Of a DNA stretch of 64,000 nt, positions 9,249-18,322 are shown in pieces. Source of the DNA: Paracoccaceae bacterium (GTDB lineage Bacteria; Pseudomonadota; Alphaproteobacteria; Rhodobacterales; Rhodobacteraceae). Within the stretch, counting starts at the first letter, position 1. Each line of letters opens with the position of its first letter. The notes under the pieces were generated by a model. That model saw only the letters and a program-made list of their open reading frames with translations. It had not been told where the DNA came from and made no database searches. The stretch lies in NCBI GenBank assembly GCA_027489375.1, contig JAIXZW010000012.1, forward strand, positions 434,001 to 498,000, given 5' to 3'. The translations under genes and the position numbers were made by a program.

Positions 9249-10040
9249 ATGATAGTCGTCGAGGACTTGCATCGTCATTTTGGCGGCTTCCATGCCGTGG
9301 ACGGTGCATCGCTCAGGATCGAGACAGGCTCGATCACGGGATTGATCGGACCGAACGGGGCGGGGAAGACCACGCTGTTCAACGTGATCGCGGGGCGTCT
9401 GCCGCCCACGTCGGGCCGCGTCATCATGGATGGCGAGGACATCACCGGCCTGCCGCCGCACGAGCTTTTCGCCAAGGGGCTGCTGCGGACCTTCCAGATC
9501 GCGCATGAGTTCGGGTCGATGACGGTGCGCGAGAACCTGATGATGGTTCCGGCGCATCAGAAGGGCGAGACGCTCTGGAACACCTTCTTCAACCGCAAGG
9601 CCATCGCCGCGGAAGAGGAGGCGCTGCGCGCCAAGGCGGACGAGGTGCTGGAATTCCTGACGATCAGCCATCTGGCCGACCAGAAGGCGAGCCAGATTTC
9701 CGGCGGGCAGAAGAAGCTGCTGGAGCTTGGCCGCACCATGATGGTGGACGCCAAGATCGTCTTCCTTGACGAGGTCGGCGCGGGCGTGAACCGGACGCTG
9801 CTGAACACGATCGGCGATGCCATCGTGCGGCTGAACAAGGAACGCGGCTATACCTTCTGCGTGATCGAACACGACATGGATTTCATCGCCCGCCTGTGCA
9901 ATCCGGTCATCTGCATGGCCGAGGGCAAGGTGCTGGCGCAAGGCACGGTCGAAGAGGTCAAGAATGACGAGCGCGTCATCGAGGCCTATCTTGGCACCGG
10001 CCTGAAGAACAAGGTGAAAGAGGAGGCCGCGCATGGCTGA
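9249..10040 (+). CDS. livG: ABC transporter ATP-binding protein LivG-like
   Basis: A 263-residue ATPase of a branched-chain-type importer. Walker A GPNGAGKTT lies at residues 34-42; the signature is ISGGQKKLLELG and Walker B ends in VFLDE. The following positions read VGAGVN where most LivG have P-x-AGLN, so the usual proline after the Walker B Glu is Val. The ATG at 9249 follows GGGGGAAACGG; an upstream in-frame start would add 44 non-family residues. The stop overlaps livF by 8 bases. Confidence 0.92.
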   Translation: MIVVEDLHRHFGGFHAVDGASLRIETGSITGLIGPNGAGKTTLFNVIAGRLPPTSGRVIMDGEDITGLPPHELFAKGLLRTFQIAHEFGSMTVRENLMMVPAHQKGETLWNTFFNRKAIAAEEEALRAKADEVLEFLTISHLADQKASQISGGQKKLLELGRTMMVDAKIVFLDEVGAGVNRTLLNTIGDAIVRLNKERGYTFCVIEHDMDFIARLCNPVICMAEGKVLAQGTVEEVKNDERVIEAYLGTGLKNKVKEEAAHG

Positions 10041-10743
10041 GCCGTTCCTGATCGGCGAGGGGATGACGGGCGGCTATGGCGGCGCGGACATCCTGCACGG
10101 CTGCACGATTGCGGTCGAAAAAGGCGAAATCGCGGTGATCGTCGGTCCCAACGGGGCGGGCAAATCCACGGCGATGAAGGCGGTTTTCGGGATGCTGAAA
10201 CTGCGTCAGGGCCATGTGAAGCTGGCGGGCGAGGATATCACCAGCCTTTCGCCGCAGGACCGCGTGGCCAAGGGCATGGGCTTCGTGCCGCAGACGCATA
10301 ACATCTTTACCTCGATGACGGTGGAAGAGAACCTCGAGATGGGGGCTTTCATCCGCACCGATGATTTCAGCGATACGATGGCGCAGGTTTACGACCTGTT
10401 CCCGATCCTGAAGCAGAAGCGCAACCAGCCTGCGGGCGAGTTGTCGGGCGGGCAGCGCCAGCAGGTGGCCGTGGGCCGCGCGTTGATGACCCAGCCCAAG
10501 GTTCTGATGCTGGACGAACCCACGGCGGGGGTTTCGCCCATCGTGATGGACGAACTCTTCGACCGCATCATCGAGGTGGCGCGCACGGGGATTTCGATCC
10601 TGATGGTCGAGCAGAACGCGCGGCAGGCTCTCGAGATTGCCGACAAGGGTTACGTTCTGGTGCAGGGCGCGAACCGTTTCACCGACACCGGGGCCGCGCT
10701 GATGGCCGACCCCGAAGTCCGCCGTTCCTTCCTTGGGGGTTGA
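10033..10743 (+). CDS. livF: ABC transporter ATP-binding protein LivF-like
   Basis: A 236-residue second ATPase of the importer. Walker A is GPNGAGKST, the signature LSGGQRQQVAVGRALM and Walker B VLMLDEPTAGVSP, with the switch His missing because the segment ends MVEQNAR, as is normal for LivF (EQN in place of EHD). It starts within the livG stop region (ATGGCTGA overlap). It ends one base before the GATG leading into livH, so translation is coupled. Confidence 0.93.
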   Translation: MAEPFLIGEGMTGGYGGADILHGCTIAVEKGEIAVIVGPNGAGKSTAMKAVFGMLKLRQGHVKLAGEDITSLSPQDRVAKGMGFVPQTHNIFTSMTVEENLEMGAFIRTDDFSDTMAQVYDLFPILKQKRNQPAGELSGGQRQQVAVGRALMTQPKVLMLDEPTAGVSPIVMDELFDRIIEVARTGISILMVEQNARQALEIADKGYVLVQGANRFTDTGAALMADPEVRRSFLGG

Positions 10744-10744
10744 G

Positions 10745-11755
10745 ATGGATCTTCTGAACGCATCGATCACATTCCTCAACTTCGTCTTCGTGCCGGGTCT
10801 GGCCTATGGCGCGCAGCTTGCGCTCGGGGCGCTTGGTGTGACGCTGATCTACGGCATCCTGCGCTTTTCCAACTTTGCGCATGGCGACACGATGGCTTTC
10901 GGCACGATGGTGACGATCTATGCCACATGGGGGCTGCAAGCGGCGGGGATCACGCTGGGTGTGCTGCCCACCGCGCTGCTCGGCCTGCCGGTCGGGATCA
11001 TCGCAACGGCGCTTCTGGTGCTGCTGACGGATGTGCTGATCTACAAGTTCTACCGCAAGAAAAAGGCGGTTCCGACCATCCTTGTGATGGTGTCGCTGGG
11101 TGTGATGTTCGTGATGAACGGCATCGTGCGCCTGTTCATCGGGGTGGAGGAACAGGATTTCTCGGACGGGGCGCGCTTCCTGATCTCGGCCGGGGATTTC
11201 AAGAAATGGACCGGCCTGTCGGAAGGTCTGGCGATCAAGTCGACGCAGGCGATCACGGTCATCGTGGCGGTGATCGTGGTGGCGTGGCTGTTCTGGTTCC
11301 TGCAAAAGACCCGCACCGGCAAGTCGATGCGGGCCTTTTCGGACAACGAGGATCTGGCGCTGCTGTCGGGCATCAATCCCGACCGCGTGGTGCAGGTGAC
11401 GTGGATCATCGCCGCCGCGCTCGCCACCATCGCGGGGGTGCTTTACGGGTTGGACAAGAGCTTCAAGCCCTTCGTCTACTTCCAGCTTCTGCTGCCGATC
11501 TTTGCCGCGGCCATCGTGGGTGGTCTGGGCAATCCGCTCGGCGCGATTGCGGGCGGGTTCGTCATCGCCTTTTCCGAGGTGATGGTGACATACGCCTGGA
11601 AGAAGGTGCTGACTTATGCGCTGCCCGAAAGCATGGCGCCCGATAGCCTCGTGCAGCTTCTGACCACGGATTACAAATTCGCGGTCAGCTTCACCATCCT
11701 CATTCTCGTGCTGCTGGTGATGCCCACCGGCCTGTTCAAGGGGAAATCGGTATGA
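10745..11755 (+). CDS. livH: Branched-chain-type ABC transporter permease LivH-like
   Basis: A 336-residue inner-membrane permease with about eight hydrophobic segments. Family motifs are GVTLIYGILRFSNFAHGDTMAFG near the N-terminus and the cytoplasmic EAA-like loop with MRAFSDNEDLALLSGINPDRV, then AAALATIAGVLYGL. The ATG at 10745 is one base after the livF stop (TGAGATG). The TTG four codons upstream is less likely. The end overlaps livM by ATGA. Confidence 0.92.
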   Translation: MDLLNASITFLNFVFVPGLAYGAQLALGALGVTLIYGILRFSNFAHGDTMAFGTMVTIYATWGLQAAGITLGVLPTALLGLPVGIIATALLVLLTDVLIYKFYRKKKAVPTILVMVSLGVMFVMNGIVRLFIGVEEQDFSDGARFLISAGDFKKWTGLSEGLAIKSTQAITVIVAVIVVAWLFWFLQKTRTGKSMRAFSDNEDLALLSGINPDRVVQVTWIIAAALATIAGVLYGLDKSFKPFVYFQLLLPIFAAAIVGGLGNPLGAIAGGFVIAFSEVMVTYAWKKVLTYALPESMAPDSLVQLLTTDYKFAVSFTILILVLLVMPTGLFKGKSV

Positions 11756-13050
11756 GCCGGAACCTTGCGCTTTTCGCGGGCGTCGCCCTGCTTTTCGTCC
11801 TGACGGGCATGTTCCAGAGCTGGAACCTGTCCCTGTCGATCCTGAACATGGCGCTTCTGTCGGCCATCATGGCGATGGGGGTCAACATCCAGTGGGGCTA
11901 TGCCGGCCTGTTCAACACTGGCATCATGGGCTTTACCGCGCTTGGCGGTCTGGCCGTGGTGCTGGTCTCCTCGCGCCCCGTGCCCGAGGGTTGGGCGGCG
12001 GGTGGCTGGTCCATCGTGCTGGGGCTGCTGTTGGGGGCCGCGACGATTGCGGCTGCGGTGATGGCCAGCAAGCGGATGAAGAAGGGCGCGCTGCGCAATC
12101 TTGCCGTGGCGATCATTCTGGTCGTCGGCTTCCTTGCCTATCGTGCCGTGCTCGACCCTGCGGTCGAAGCGGTCGAGGCCTTCAACCCCGCGACCTTCGG
12201 CAATATCGGCGGGCTTGGCCTGCCCTCGCTGATCGCATGGCCGGTGGGGGCGCTGTTCGCCGCCGCTGCCGCCTGGGCGGTGGGCAAGGTCGCGCTGGGG
12301 CTGCGGTCCGATTACCTTGCCATCGCGACGCTGGGGATCGCCGAGATCGTCATCCAGGTGCTGAAGAACGAGGATTGGCTGACGCGCGGCGTGAAGAACA
12401 TCACGCAACTGCCGCGCCCCTGGCCCGTGCCGCTGGAGGTGGATTTGCAGAATTCCGCCACCTTCCTTGGCTGGGCCGAGCGGTTCGGGGCCGATCCCGT
12501 CGGTCTGTCGACGATCTTCGTGAAGCTGCTTTACGCCATGCTCTTCGCGCTGGTGCTGCTCTTCGTGATCTGGATGTCGGAACGCGCGCTGCACAGCCCG
12601 TGGGGCCGGATGATGCGCGCCATCCGCGACAACGAGGTTGCGGCGGCGGCGATGGGCAAGAACGTGACGAAGCGGCACTTGCAGGTCTTTATCATCGGTT
12701 GCGCCATCGTGGGCTTTGCCGGAGCGATGATGACCTCGATGGAAAACCAGATGGTGCCGGGGACCTATAACCCGCTGCGCTACACCTTCCTCATCTGGGT
12801 GATGGTGGTCGTGGGCGGTTCGGGCAACAACTGGGGGTCCGTGCTGGGGGCGCTGCTGATCGGCTGGCTCTGGCTGATCGTGGAAAGCCTCGGGCCTGCG
12901 GTGATGGGGCAGATTACCTCGGTCATGTCGGAAGGGCCGCTCAAGGCGCATCTGATCGACTCGGCCCCGCATATGCGTCTGCTCACGCTGGGGGTGATCC
13001 TGCTGCTGGTGCTGCGCTTCAACCCGCGCGGGTTGATCCCCGAGAAGTGA
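11752..13050 (+). CDS. livM: Branched-chain-type ABC transporter permease LivM-like
   Basis: A 432-residue inner-membrane permease that pairs with LivH. Signature segments are NIQWGYAGLFNTGIMGFTALGG, LRSDYLAIATLGIAEI, the EAA-like loop MMRAIRDNEVAAAAMGKNVTKRHL and WVMVVVGGSGNNWGSVLGALL. It is longer than the ~320-residue typical LivM because of additional N-terminal and mid-protein hydrophobic segments (about residues 70-200). Last gene of the importer; its stop is followed by a G/C hairpin that belongs to a dispersed repeat. Confidence 0.92.
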   Translation: MSRNLALFAGVALLFVLTGMFQSWNLSLSILNMALLSAIMAMGVNIQWGYAGLFNTGIMGFTALGGLAVVLVSSRPVPEGWAAGGWSIVLGLLLGAATIAAAVMASKRMKKGALRNLAVAIILVVGFLAYRAVLDPAVEAVEAFNPATFGNIGGLGLPSLIAWPVGALFAAAAAWAVGKVALGLRSDYLAIATLGIAEIVIQVLKNEDWLTRGVKNITQLPRPWPVPLEVDLQNSATFLGWAERFGADPVGLSTIFVKLLYAMLFALVLLFVIWMSERALHSPWGRMMRAIRDNEVAAAAMGKNVTKRHLQVFIIGCAIVGFAGAMMTSMENQMVPGTYNPLRYTFLIWVMVVVGGSGNNWGSVLGALLIGWLWLIVESLGPAVMGQITSVMSEGPLKAHLIDSAPHMRLLTLGVILLLVLRFNPRGLIPEK

Positions 13051-13056
13051 GGGAAT

Positions 13057-13129
13057 GGGGGGCTTTGCGCCCCCCGGTCCGCCGGTCCGGCGGCCCTCCC
13101 CCCGCAGAGTATTTGCGCCAAGGTGAAAG
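13057..13129 (+). repeat. Composite intergenic repeat, copy 1
   Basis: Hairpin with arm GGGGGGC and loop TTTGC (13057-13075), a second GC-rich inverted segment (about 13078-13095), then GAGTATTTGCGCCAAGGTGA from 13107. Related copies lie near 15717, 20898, 37721, 41698, 48256 and 50872. Here it directly follows livM and may help end that transcript. Confidence 0.8.
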
Positions 13130-13180
13130 GGCGGGCCGCAGGGTCCGCCCCTTTGCGTTTCGCAGGCGCGGGGAAAGGTT

Positions 13181-13197
13181 GCGACATATTTTGTCGC
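13181..13197. promoter_or_regulatory. Operator-like inverted repeat before the DMGDH-like gene
   Basis: GCGACA-TATTT-TGTCGC, a perfect 6+5+6 inverted repeat 68 bp upstream of the ATG at 13265. A second symmetrical site, ATTGGCGCCAAT, lies at 13232-13243, about 20 bp before the ATG. Their presence suggests separate control of this gene from the importer. Confidence 0.5.
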
Positions 13198-13264
13198 GTT
13201 CCGGCATGATGCGCGGCGGGGGCGGGGCCAAATTGGCGCCAATCAAATACGAGGGGCGTCCCAG

Positions 13265-15691
13265 ATGAAAACCCATACCCGTGTGCTTGTGATCGGCGGC
13301 GGCGTCGTCGGCTGTTCTGTGCTGTATCACCTGACGAAGCTTGGCTGGAAGGATGTGATGCTGGTCGAGCGGTCGGAACTGACCTCCGGCTCCACATGGC
13401 ACGCGGCGGGCGGGTTCCACACGCTGAACGGCGACACCAACATGGCCGCACTTCAGGGCTATACGATCCGGCTTTACAAGGAGCTTGAGGCGATCACCGG
13501 CATGTCCTGCGGGCTGCACCATGTGGGCGGCATCACGCTGGCCGACAACGCGGCGCGGTTCGAGCAGTTGAAGGCCGAACGCGCCAAGCACCGCTACATG
13601 GGGCTGGATACCGAAATCCTCGGCCCCGAAGAGATTGCAAAGCTGACGGACGGGATGGTCAACCTCGAAGGGATCATCGGCGCGCTTTATGACCCGCTGG
13701 ACGGCCACCTTGACCCGTCCGGCACGACCCATGCCTATGCCAAGGCCGCACGGATGGGCGGGGCCGAGATCGTGCTCCACAACCGCGTGCTGGAAACCAA
13801 CCCCCGTCCTGACGGGTCTTGGGAAGTGGTGACGGAAAAGGGCACGATCATCGCCGAGCATCTGGTGAACGCGGGCGGTCTTTGGGCGCGCGAGATCGGG
13901 GCGATGGCGGGGGTCTACCTGCCGCTGCTGCCGATGGCGCACCAGTATCTGGTGACGGATGATATCCCCGAGATCATGGACATCCTGAAATCGGGCCGCG
14001 AATTCCCGCATGTGATGGACCCCGGTGGCGAAAGCTATCTGAGGCAGGAAGGGCGCGGCCTGTGTATCGGCTTTTACGAAAAGCCCTGCGAGCCGTGGTC
14101 GGTCGATGGCACGCCGTGGGATTTCGGGCATGAGCTGCTGAACGAGCAATTCGACAAGATCGAGGATTCGGTCAATTTCGCCTATCGCCGCTTCCCCGTG
14201 CTGGAACGGTCGGGCGTGAAGCGGGTGATCCACGGGCCGTTCACCTTTGCCCCCGATGGCAACCCGCTGATCGGCCCCGTGCCGGGTCTGCGGAACTACT
14301 GGTCGGCCTGTGCGGTCATGGCGGGCTTCTCCCAAGGCGGCGGGATGGGTCTGGCGCTGGCGCAATGGATGATCGAGGGCGAGGTCGAGCGCGATCCGCG
14401 TGGCTTCGACGTGGCGCGCTTCGGCAACTGGACCAGCCCCGGCTATACCGTGCCGAAGGTGATCGAGAATTACCAGATGCGCTTCTCGGTCAGCTATCCG
14501 AACGAGGAGCGTCCGGCGGCGCGGCCCTTCCGCACCACGCCGATGTATGAAGTCTTTGACAAGATGGACGCGGTCTGGGGCCAGCAATACGGGCTTGAGG
14601 TGGTGAACTACCACGCCCTACCGGGCGAGCCGCGCTACGAGCAGCCGACCTTCCGCCGCTCGAACGCCTGGGAGGCGACGCGGCAGGAAGTCATGGCGGT
14701 GCGCGAAGGCGTGGGCATCAACGAGGTGCAGAACTTCGGCAAGTACCGTGTGACGGGGCCGAATGCGCGGGCATGGCTCGACCGGATCATGGCGGGGTCG
14801 ATCCCCAAGGTGGGGCGGCTGTCGCTGACGCCGATGCTGGCCCATTCGGGCAAGATCATCGGGGATTTCACGGTGTCCTGCCTGTCGGAGACGGAGTTCC
14901 AACTCACCGCAAGCTACGGCGCGCAGGGCTGGCATTCGCGCTGGTTCGAGCAGAACATGATGGAGGGCGTGCGGGTCGAGAACATCTCGGACGCCCGCTC
15001 GGGCTTCCAGATTGCGGGACCGAAGGCGCGTGAATTGCTGGCACGCGTGACGCGTTCGGATGTTTCGGCCGAAGCGTTCAAGTTCATGGACACGCGGCGC
15101 ATGACCGTGGGCATGGCAAATTGCATCGTGCAGCGCGTGAGCTACACGGGCGATCTGGGCTTCGAGATCTTCACCGACCACATGTCGGTGCGCCACCTGT
15201 GGGAGGTGCTGACGGAGGCGGGCAAGGACCTTGGCATCCGGCCCTTCGGGATGCGGGCGATGATGAGCTTGCGTCTCGACAAGTGGTTCGGGTCGTGGGG
15301 GCGCGAGTTCAGCCCCGATTACACGCCCTGCGAGACCGGCCTCGACCGTTTCATCCGCTGGAACAAGGAGGCGGACTGGATCGGCAAGGCCGCGGCCACG
15401 GCGGAAAAGGCAGCGGGGCCGAAGCGGCGGCTGGTGAATTTCGTCGTCGATGCCAATGAAGCCGATGTGGTGGCGTGGGAGCCGATCTGGCTCGATGGCA
15501 AGGTCGTGGGCTTCTGCACCAGCGGCGGGTTCAGCCATTGGACGGGGAAATCGGTCGCGATGGGCTTCCTGCCTTCGGATGCGGTCAAGGACGGTCTGGA
15601 CTGCGAGATCGAAATCCTCGGCGAGCGGCGCAAGGCGACCGTCCACCTCGCCCCGCTTTGGGACGGAGACGGGGCGCGGATGCGGGGCTGA
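13265..15691 (+). CDS. FAD-dependent oxidoreductase with GcvT domain, dimethylglycine/sarcosine dehydrogenase family
   Basis: An 808-residue enzyme with the DMGDH layout. An N-terminal DAO FAD domain opens with VLVIGGGVVGCSVLYHL. SGSTWHAAGG near residues 40-49 contains the His that binds FAD covalently in DMGDH/SDH. The FAO_M linker follows, and then the C-terminal GcvT aminomethyltransferase and GcvT_C domains (about 430-800, with VSYTGDLGFEIFT and MMSLRLDKWFGSWGREF). Such enzymes oxidatively demethylate N-methyl amines and pass the one-carbon unit to tetrahydrofolate. Its exact substrate (dimethylglycine, sarcosine or another) is not decided by sequence alone. It follows the importer after 214 bp and has its own operator-like sites. 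Confidence 0.88.
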   Translation: MKTHTRVLVIGGGVVGCSVLYHLTKLGWKDVMLVERSELTSGSTWHAAGGFHTLNGDTNMAALQGYTIRLYKELEAITGMSCGLHHVGGITLADNAARFEQLKAERAKHRYMGLDTEILGPEEIAKLTDGMVNLEGIIGALYDPLDGHLDPSGTTHAYAKAARMGGAEIVLHNRVLETNPRPDGSWEVVTEKGTIIAEHLVNAGGLWAREIGAMAGVYLPLLPMAHQYLVTDDIPEIMDILKSGREFPHVMDPGGESYLRQEGRGLCIGFYEKPCEPWSVDGTPWDFGHELLNEQFDKIEDSVNFAYRRFPVLERSGVKRVIHGPFTFAPDGNPLIGPVPGLRNYWSACAVMAGFSQGGGMGLALAQWMIEGEVERDPRGFDVARFGNWTSPGYTVPKVIENYQMRFSVSYPNEERPAARPFRTTPMYEVFDKMDAVWGQQYGLEVVNYHALPGEPRYEQPTFRRSNAWEATRQEVMAVREGVGINEVQNFGKYRVTGPNARAWLDRIMAGSIPKVGRLSLTPMLAHSGKIIGDFTVSCLSETEFQLTASYGAQGWHSRWFEQNMMEGVRVENISDARSGFQIAGPKARELLARVTRSDVSAEAFKFMDTRRMTVGMANCIVQRVSYTGDLGFEIFTDHMSVRHLWEVLTEAGKDLGIRPFGMRAMMSLRLDKWFGSWGREFSPDYTPCETGLDRFIRWNKEADWIGKAAATAEKAAGPKRRLVNFVVDANEADVVAWEPIWLDGKVVGFCTSGGFSHWTGKSVAMGFLPSDAVKDGLDCEIEILGERRKATVHLAPLWDGDGARMRG

Positions 15692-15716
15692 GACCCCTGC
15701 CCTTTTCATCTGTTCT

Positions 15717-15757
15717 CAAATATCCTCGGGGGGTCCGGGGGGCTGACGGCCCCCCGG
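15717..15757. repeat. Composite intergenic repeat, copy 2
   Basis: CAAATATCCTC followed by a hairpin with arm CCGGGGGGC and loop TGACG (15735-15757), then CCTTTCCGTTT. The hairpin with its pyrimidine tail could end the preceding plus-strand transcript. It is inverted relative to copy 1 and closest to copies at 37721 and 50872. Confidence 0.8.
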
Positions 15758-15776
15758 CCTTTCCGTTTGGGGCCAC

Positions 15777-16367
15777 ATGCAGACGCATATCCTGATCCTC
15801 GCTGCCGGAGCCGCCTCGCGGATGCGCGGCGGGGACAAATGCCTTGAGCAGGTCGCGGGCGAGCCGTTGCTGCGGCGGCTGGCGCGTTTGGCTTTGGAAA
15901 CGGGGTGTGCCGTGACCGTGGCCCTGCCCCCCGACCACCCCAAGCGCGGCGCGGCGTTGGAAGGGTTGGGCGTGGCCACCGTCACTGTGGCGGATGCGGG
16001 GGACGGGATGGCGGCAAGCCTTGTCGCGGGCGTCTCGTCTTTGCCCGTGGGGGTGCCGGTCCTCCTGCTTCTTGCCGATCTGCCGATGATCGACGGGGAT
16101 GATCTGGCAAGGATGCTGGCCGAGGCGGCGGCGCATCCGCAAACGATCCTGCGCGGGGCCGAGGCGGACGGGCGGGCGGGGCATCCTGTCGTCTTTCCAC
16201 CCGATCTGCGGGCCGAGTTGCTGGCGCTGGCGGGCGACGAAGGCGCGCGGTGGGTGCTGAAGCGCCATGCGGCACGGGTGCGGCTGGTCACGCTGCCTGC
16301 TGGCCATGCGACGACCGACCTCGACACGCCCGAGGATTGGGCAGAGTGGCGGCTCAGGAACGGGTGA
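15777..16367 (+). CDS. Nucleotidyltransferase family protein (MobA/MocA-like)
   Basis: A 196-residue protein of the NTP_transf_3 group. ILILAAGAASRMRGGDKCLE is the nucleotide-binding loop, with Gly-rich turn and Lys; LLLADLPMIDGDDL carries the metal-binding Asp; GRAGHPVVFPPDL matches the MocA/CoxI pattern. The family includes molybdenum cofactor cytidylyl- and guanylyltransferases. No molybdoenzyme lies in the window, so the acceptor is uncertain. The 3' end overlaps the convergent glycosyltransferase gene by 14 bases. Confidence 0.8.
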   Translation: MQTHILILAAGAASRMRGGDKCLEQVAGEPLLRRLARLALETGCAVTVALPPDHPKRGAALEGLGVATVTVADAGDGMAASLVAGVSSLPVGVPVLLLLADLPMIDGDDLARMLAEAAAHPQTILRGAEADGRAGHPVVFPPDLRAELLALAGDEGARWVLKRHAARVRLVTLPAGHATTDLDTPEDWAEWRLRNG

Positions 16368-17943
16368 AGACCGAGAAGTCGAGCTTGCGGCCATTGCCGA
16401 GCGCTACGCCCGTGATCGCGCCGCTTTGCGGGACGGTGGGTGAGAATTCCTTGGCCACGCGGCGTTCGAGGACGAGCGTCACGCAGCCCGGCTTCGACCA
16501 TTCCGCCGCCGCCCCTGCCGCATCGGTGCGGATGGCGCGGTTCTGGGTCAGGAAGACGAGCGAGGGTTCGGTGAAGCCCGAGACGACAAGGCGGCAACCG
16601 GGGCGTTCTAGGGCTGCGATGGCCTTGGCGGGCCAGAGTTGCGGCATGGCGGCAAGCGTGGGGTAGAAGGCCGAAGACAGCGCGAGGCCAGAGGCGGCAA
16701 GGCCGAGGATCAGGTTCCCCGTCTGCCCCCGCGCCTGCGCCGCCAGCAGGAAAGCCACGGCGGCCATCAGGGCAAGCGCGCCAGCGTAATAGGTCCAGCC
16801 AAGCGTGCCGCCCACCTGATCCGCGCCGAAGGGGAGGGCTGCGAGCAGCAGGAAGGGGACAAGGGCGAGGAGGCGCGCCACCCAGACCTTGCCCCCGCCC
16901 GATTGCACCAGCGCCCATGCGGTGAGGAGTGCGAGCATCGGGTAGGTCGGCATGGTGTAATGCACGAGCTTCGTCGGCGTCAGTTCGAAGACCAGCCAGA
17001 AGGGAACGGCCCAGAGAGCGGCGAAGGTAACAAGCGGGTGGCGGCGGTTCCGCCAGATGGCGGGCAGGCTTGCGCCGAGCAGGAGTGCGGCGGGCCAGAA
17101 GGTCAGCCACAGCGCCACGAGGTAGCTGCCGGGGGGTGCGCCGTGGCTTTCCTTGGCCGATCCGACCTTGGCCAGCATGTCCTCGCCCACCGAGGCGGTC
17201 CAGAATGCGCCGTCCGAGCGCAGGGTGATGGCGATAACCCAAGGCAGGACGAGCGCCGCGACGAGGGCGAGGCCATAGGCAGGCCGCAGCGCGCGGAGAA
17301 GGGCGAGGTCGCGGCGGAGGACGCAGAGGCCCGCGAGAAGTGGCAGGGTGACGAGCGGGCCGATGGGGCCTTTGACCAGCACCTGCACGGCGAGGGCGAG
17401 CCAGAACAGCAGGGCGAGCGGGAGCGACAGGGCCACGCTTTGCGCCCTGCCCGCAGGCAGCCAGAGGCGGGCGAGCACATAGCCCGCCACCGTGATGCTG
17501 CCCAGCAGGAAGGCATCGGTCTTGGCAAGCCGCATCTCGGCCCCGAGGATGAAGCTCGACCCCAGCATGACGGCGGCAAGGCAGGCCCCCACCGGCGAAA
17601 GCACCCGCGCGGCCATCGCATAGGTGAAGCCCACCGCAACCAGCCCGCCGATGACCGAGGCGAGGCGGTAGCTCTGGATCGCCTGCGGCTGGCCCGTGGC
17701 CCAAGCCAGCGCCGATTGCACCCAGTAGATGCCCACGGGTTTCTTGTAGCGGGTCTGGTCGGCGAAGCGGATGTCCACGGGATCGCCCGAGGCGAGCATC
17801 TGCGCCGAGGATTGCGCAAAGAGCACCTCGTCGCGGTCGACGGGGGGAAGGGCAAAGAATCCGGGAAGGGCGAGAAGGAGGGTGAGCGCGAGCGCAAGCC
17901 AAAGCCCTGCCCCGCGCTGCATCAGCCTGTCGATCCGTTCCAT
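16354..17943 (-). CDS. Glycosyltransferase family 39 (ArnT/PMT-like) membrane protein
   Basis: A 529-residue multi-span inner-membrane protein. The first extracytoplasmic loop has PPVDRDEVLFAQSS, where the Asp-Glu pair matches the catalytic acidic motif of GT39/GT83 enzymes such as ArnT, followed by RYKKPVGIYWVQS. These transfer sugars from polyprenyl carriers to lipid A or other envelope acceptors. The ATG at 17943 follows GGGCAGGGCGGC; a GTG eight codons upstream is possible. The acceptor is not known, and no arn genes are near. Confidence 0.82.
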   Translation of the reverse strand: MERIDRLMQRGAGLWLALALTLLLALPGFFALPPVDRDEVLFAQSSAQMLASGDPVDIRFADQTRYKKPVGIYWVQSALAWATGQPQAIQSYRLASVIGGLVAVGFTYAMAARVLSPVGACLAAVMLGSSFILGAEMRLAKTDAFLLGSITVAGYVLARLWLPAGRAQSVALSLPLALLFWLALAVQVLVKGPIGPLVTLPLLAGLCVLRRDLALLRALRPAYGLALVAALVLPWVIAITLRSDGAFWTASVGEDMLAKVGSAKESHGAPPGSYLVALWLTFWPAALLLGASLPAIWRNRRHPLVTFAALWAVPFWLVFELTPTKLVHYTMPTYPMLALLTAWALVQSGGGKVWVARLLALVPFLLLAALPFGADQVGGTLGWTYYAGALALMAAVAFLLAAQARGQTGNLILGLAASGLALSSAFYPTLAAMPQLWPAKAIAALERPGCRLVVSGFTEPSLVFLTQNRAIRTDAAGAAAEWSKPGCVTLVLERRVAKEFSPTVPQSGAITGVALGNGRKLDFSVFTRS

Positions 17944-18001
17944 GCCGCCCTGCCCTTCAGTTCCCACGGGCTATAGCGCGGGCGGCGCGGGATGGGAAGT
18001 T

Positions 18002-18214
18002 TCAGCGGCGCTTGCGCGGCGTCAGGTCGAAGCCGAGCTTGGGCTTGGCATAGACGAGCGGCGCGCCATCGGGGCCGAGCAGGCGCGAGAAGCGGGGCGT
18101 GCCCTCAAACACCTCGTCGCCGCGGGTTTTGCCCCATTGGTCCATGTCATTGTCGAACCAGTGCTGGGTCACGTTCAGCATGCCGAGGGTGGGGTCTTTG
18201 GACGAGCGGGTCAT
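18002..18214 (-). CDS. Small conserved-looking hypothetical protein, 70 aa
   Basis: Not recognised. A 70-residue soluble protein, basic at its C-terminus (KLGFDLTPRKRR), with an aromatic-rich centre (VTQHWFDNDMDQWG). No signal peptide or membrane segment. It lies 58 bp upstream of the ArnT-like gene on the same strand and may share its transcript. AAGGAT precedes the ATG by about 12 bases, a loose ribosome site. The coding bias matches the neighbours, so I accept it as real. Confidence 0.6.
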   Translation of the reverse strand: MTRSSKDPTLGMLNVTQHWFDNDMDQWGKTRGDEVFEGTPRFSRLLGPDGAPLVYAKPKLGFDLTPRKRR

Positions 18215-18322
18215 GGGGCGGCAATCCTTGGGCGGTGTCTTGCCCGTTGGATACCGCCCCGAAGACGGCGGCGCAATTCAACCCACGGATGCGCCGCCAC
18301 AGCCTTTCGCATTCAAACTGGA

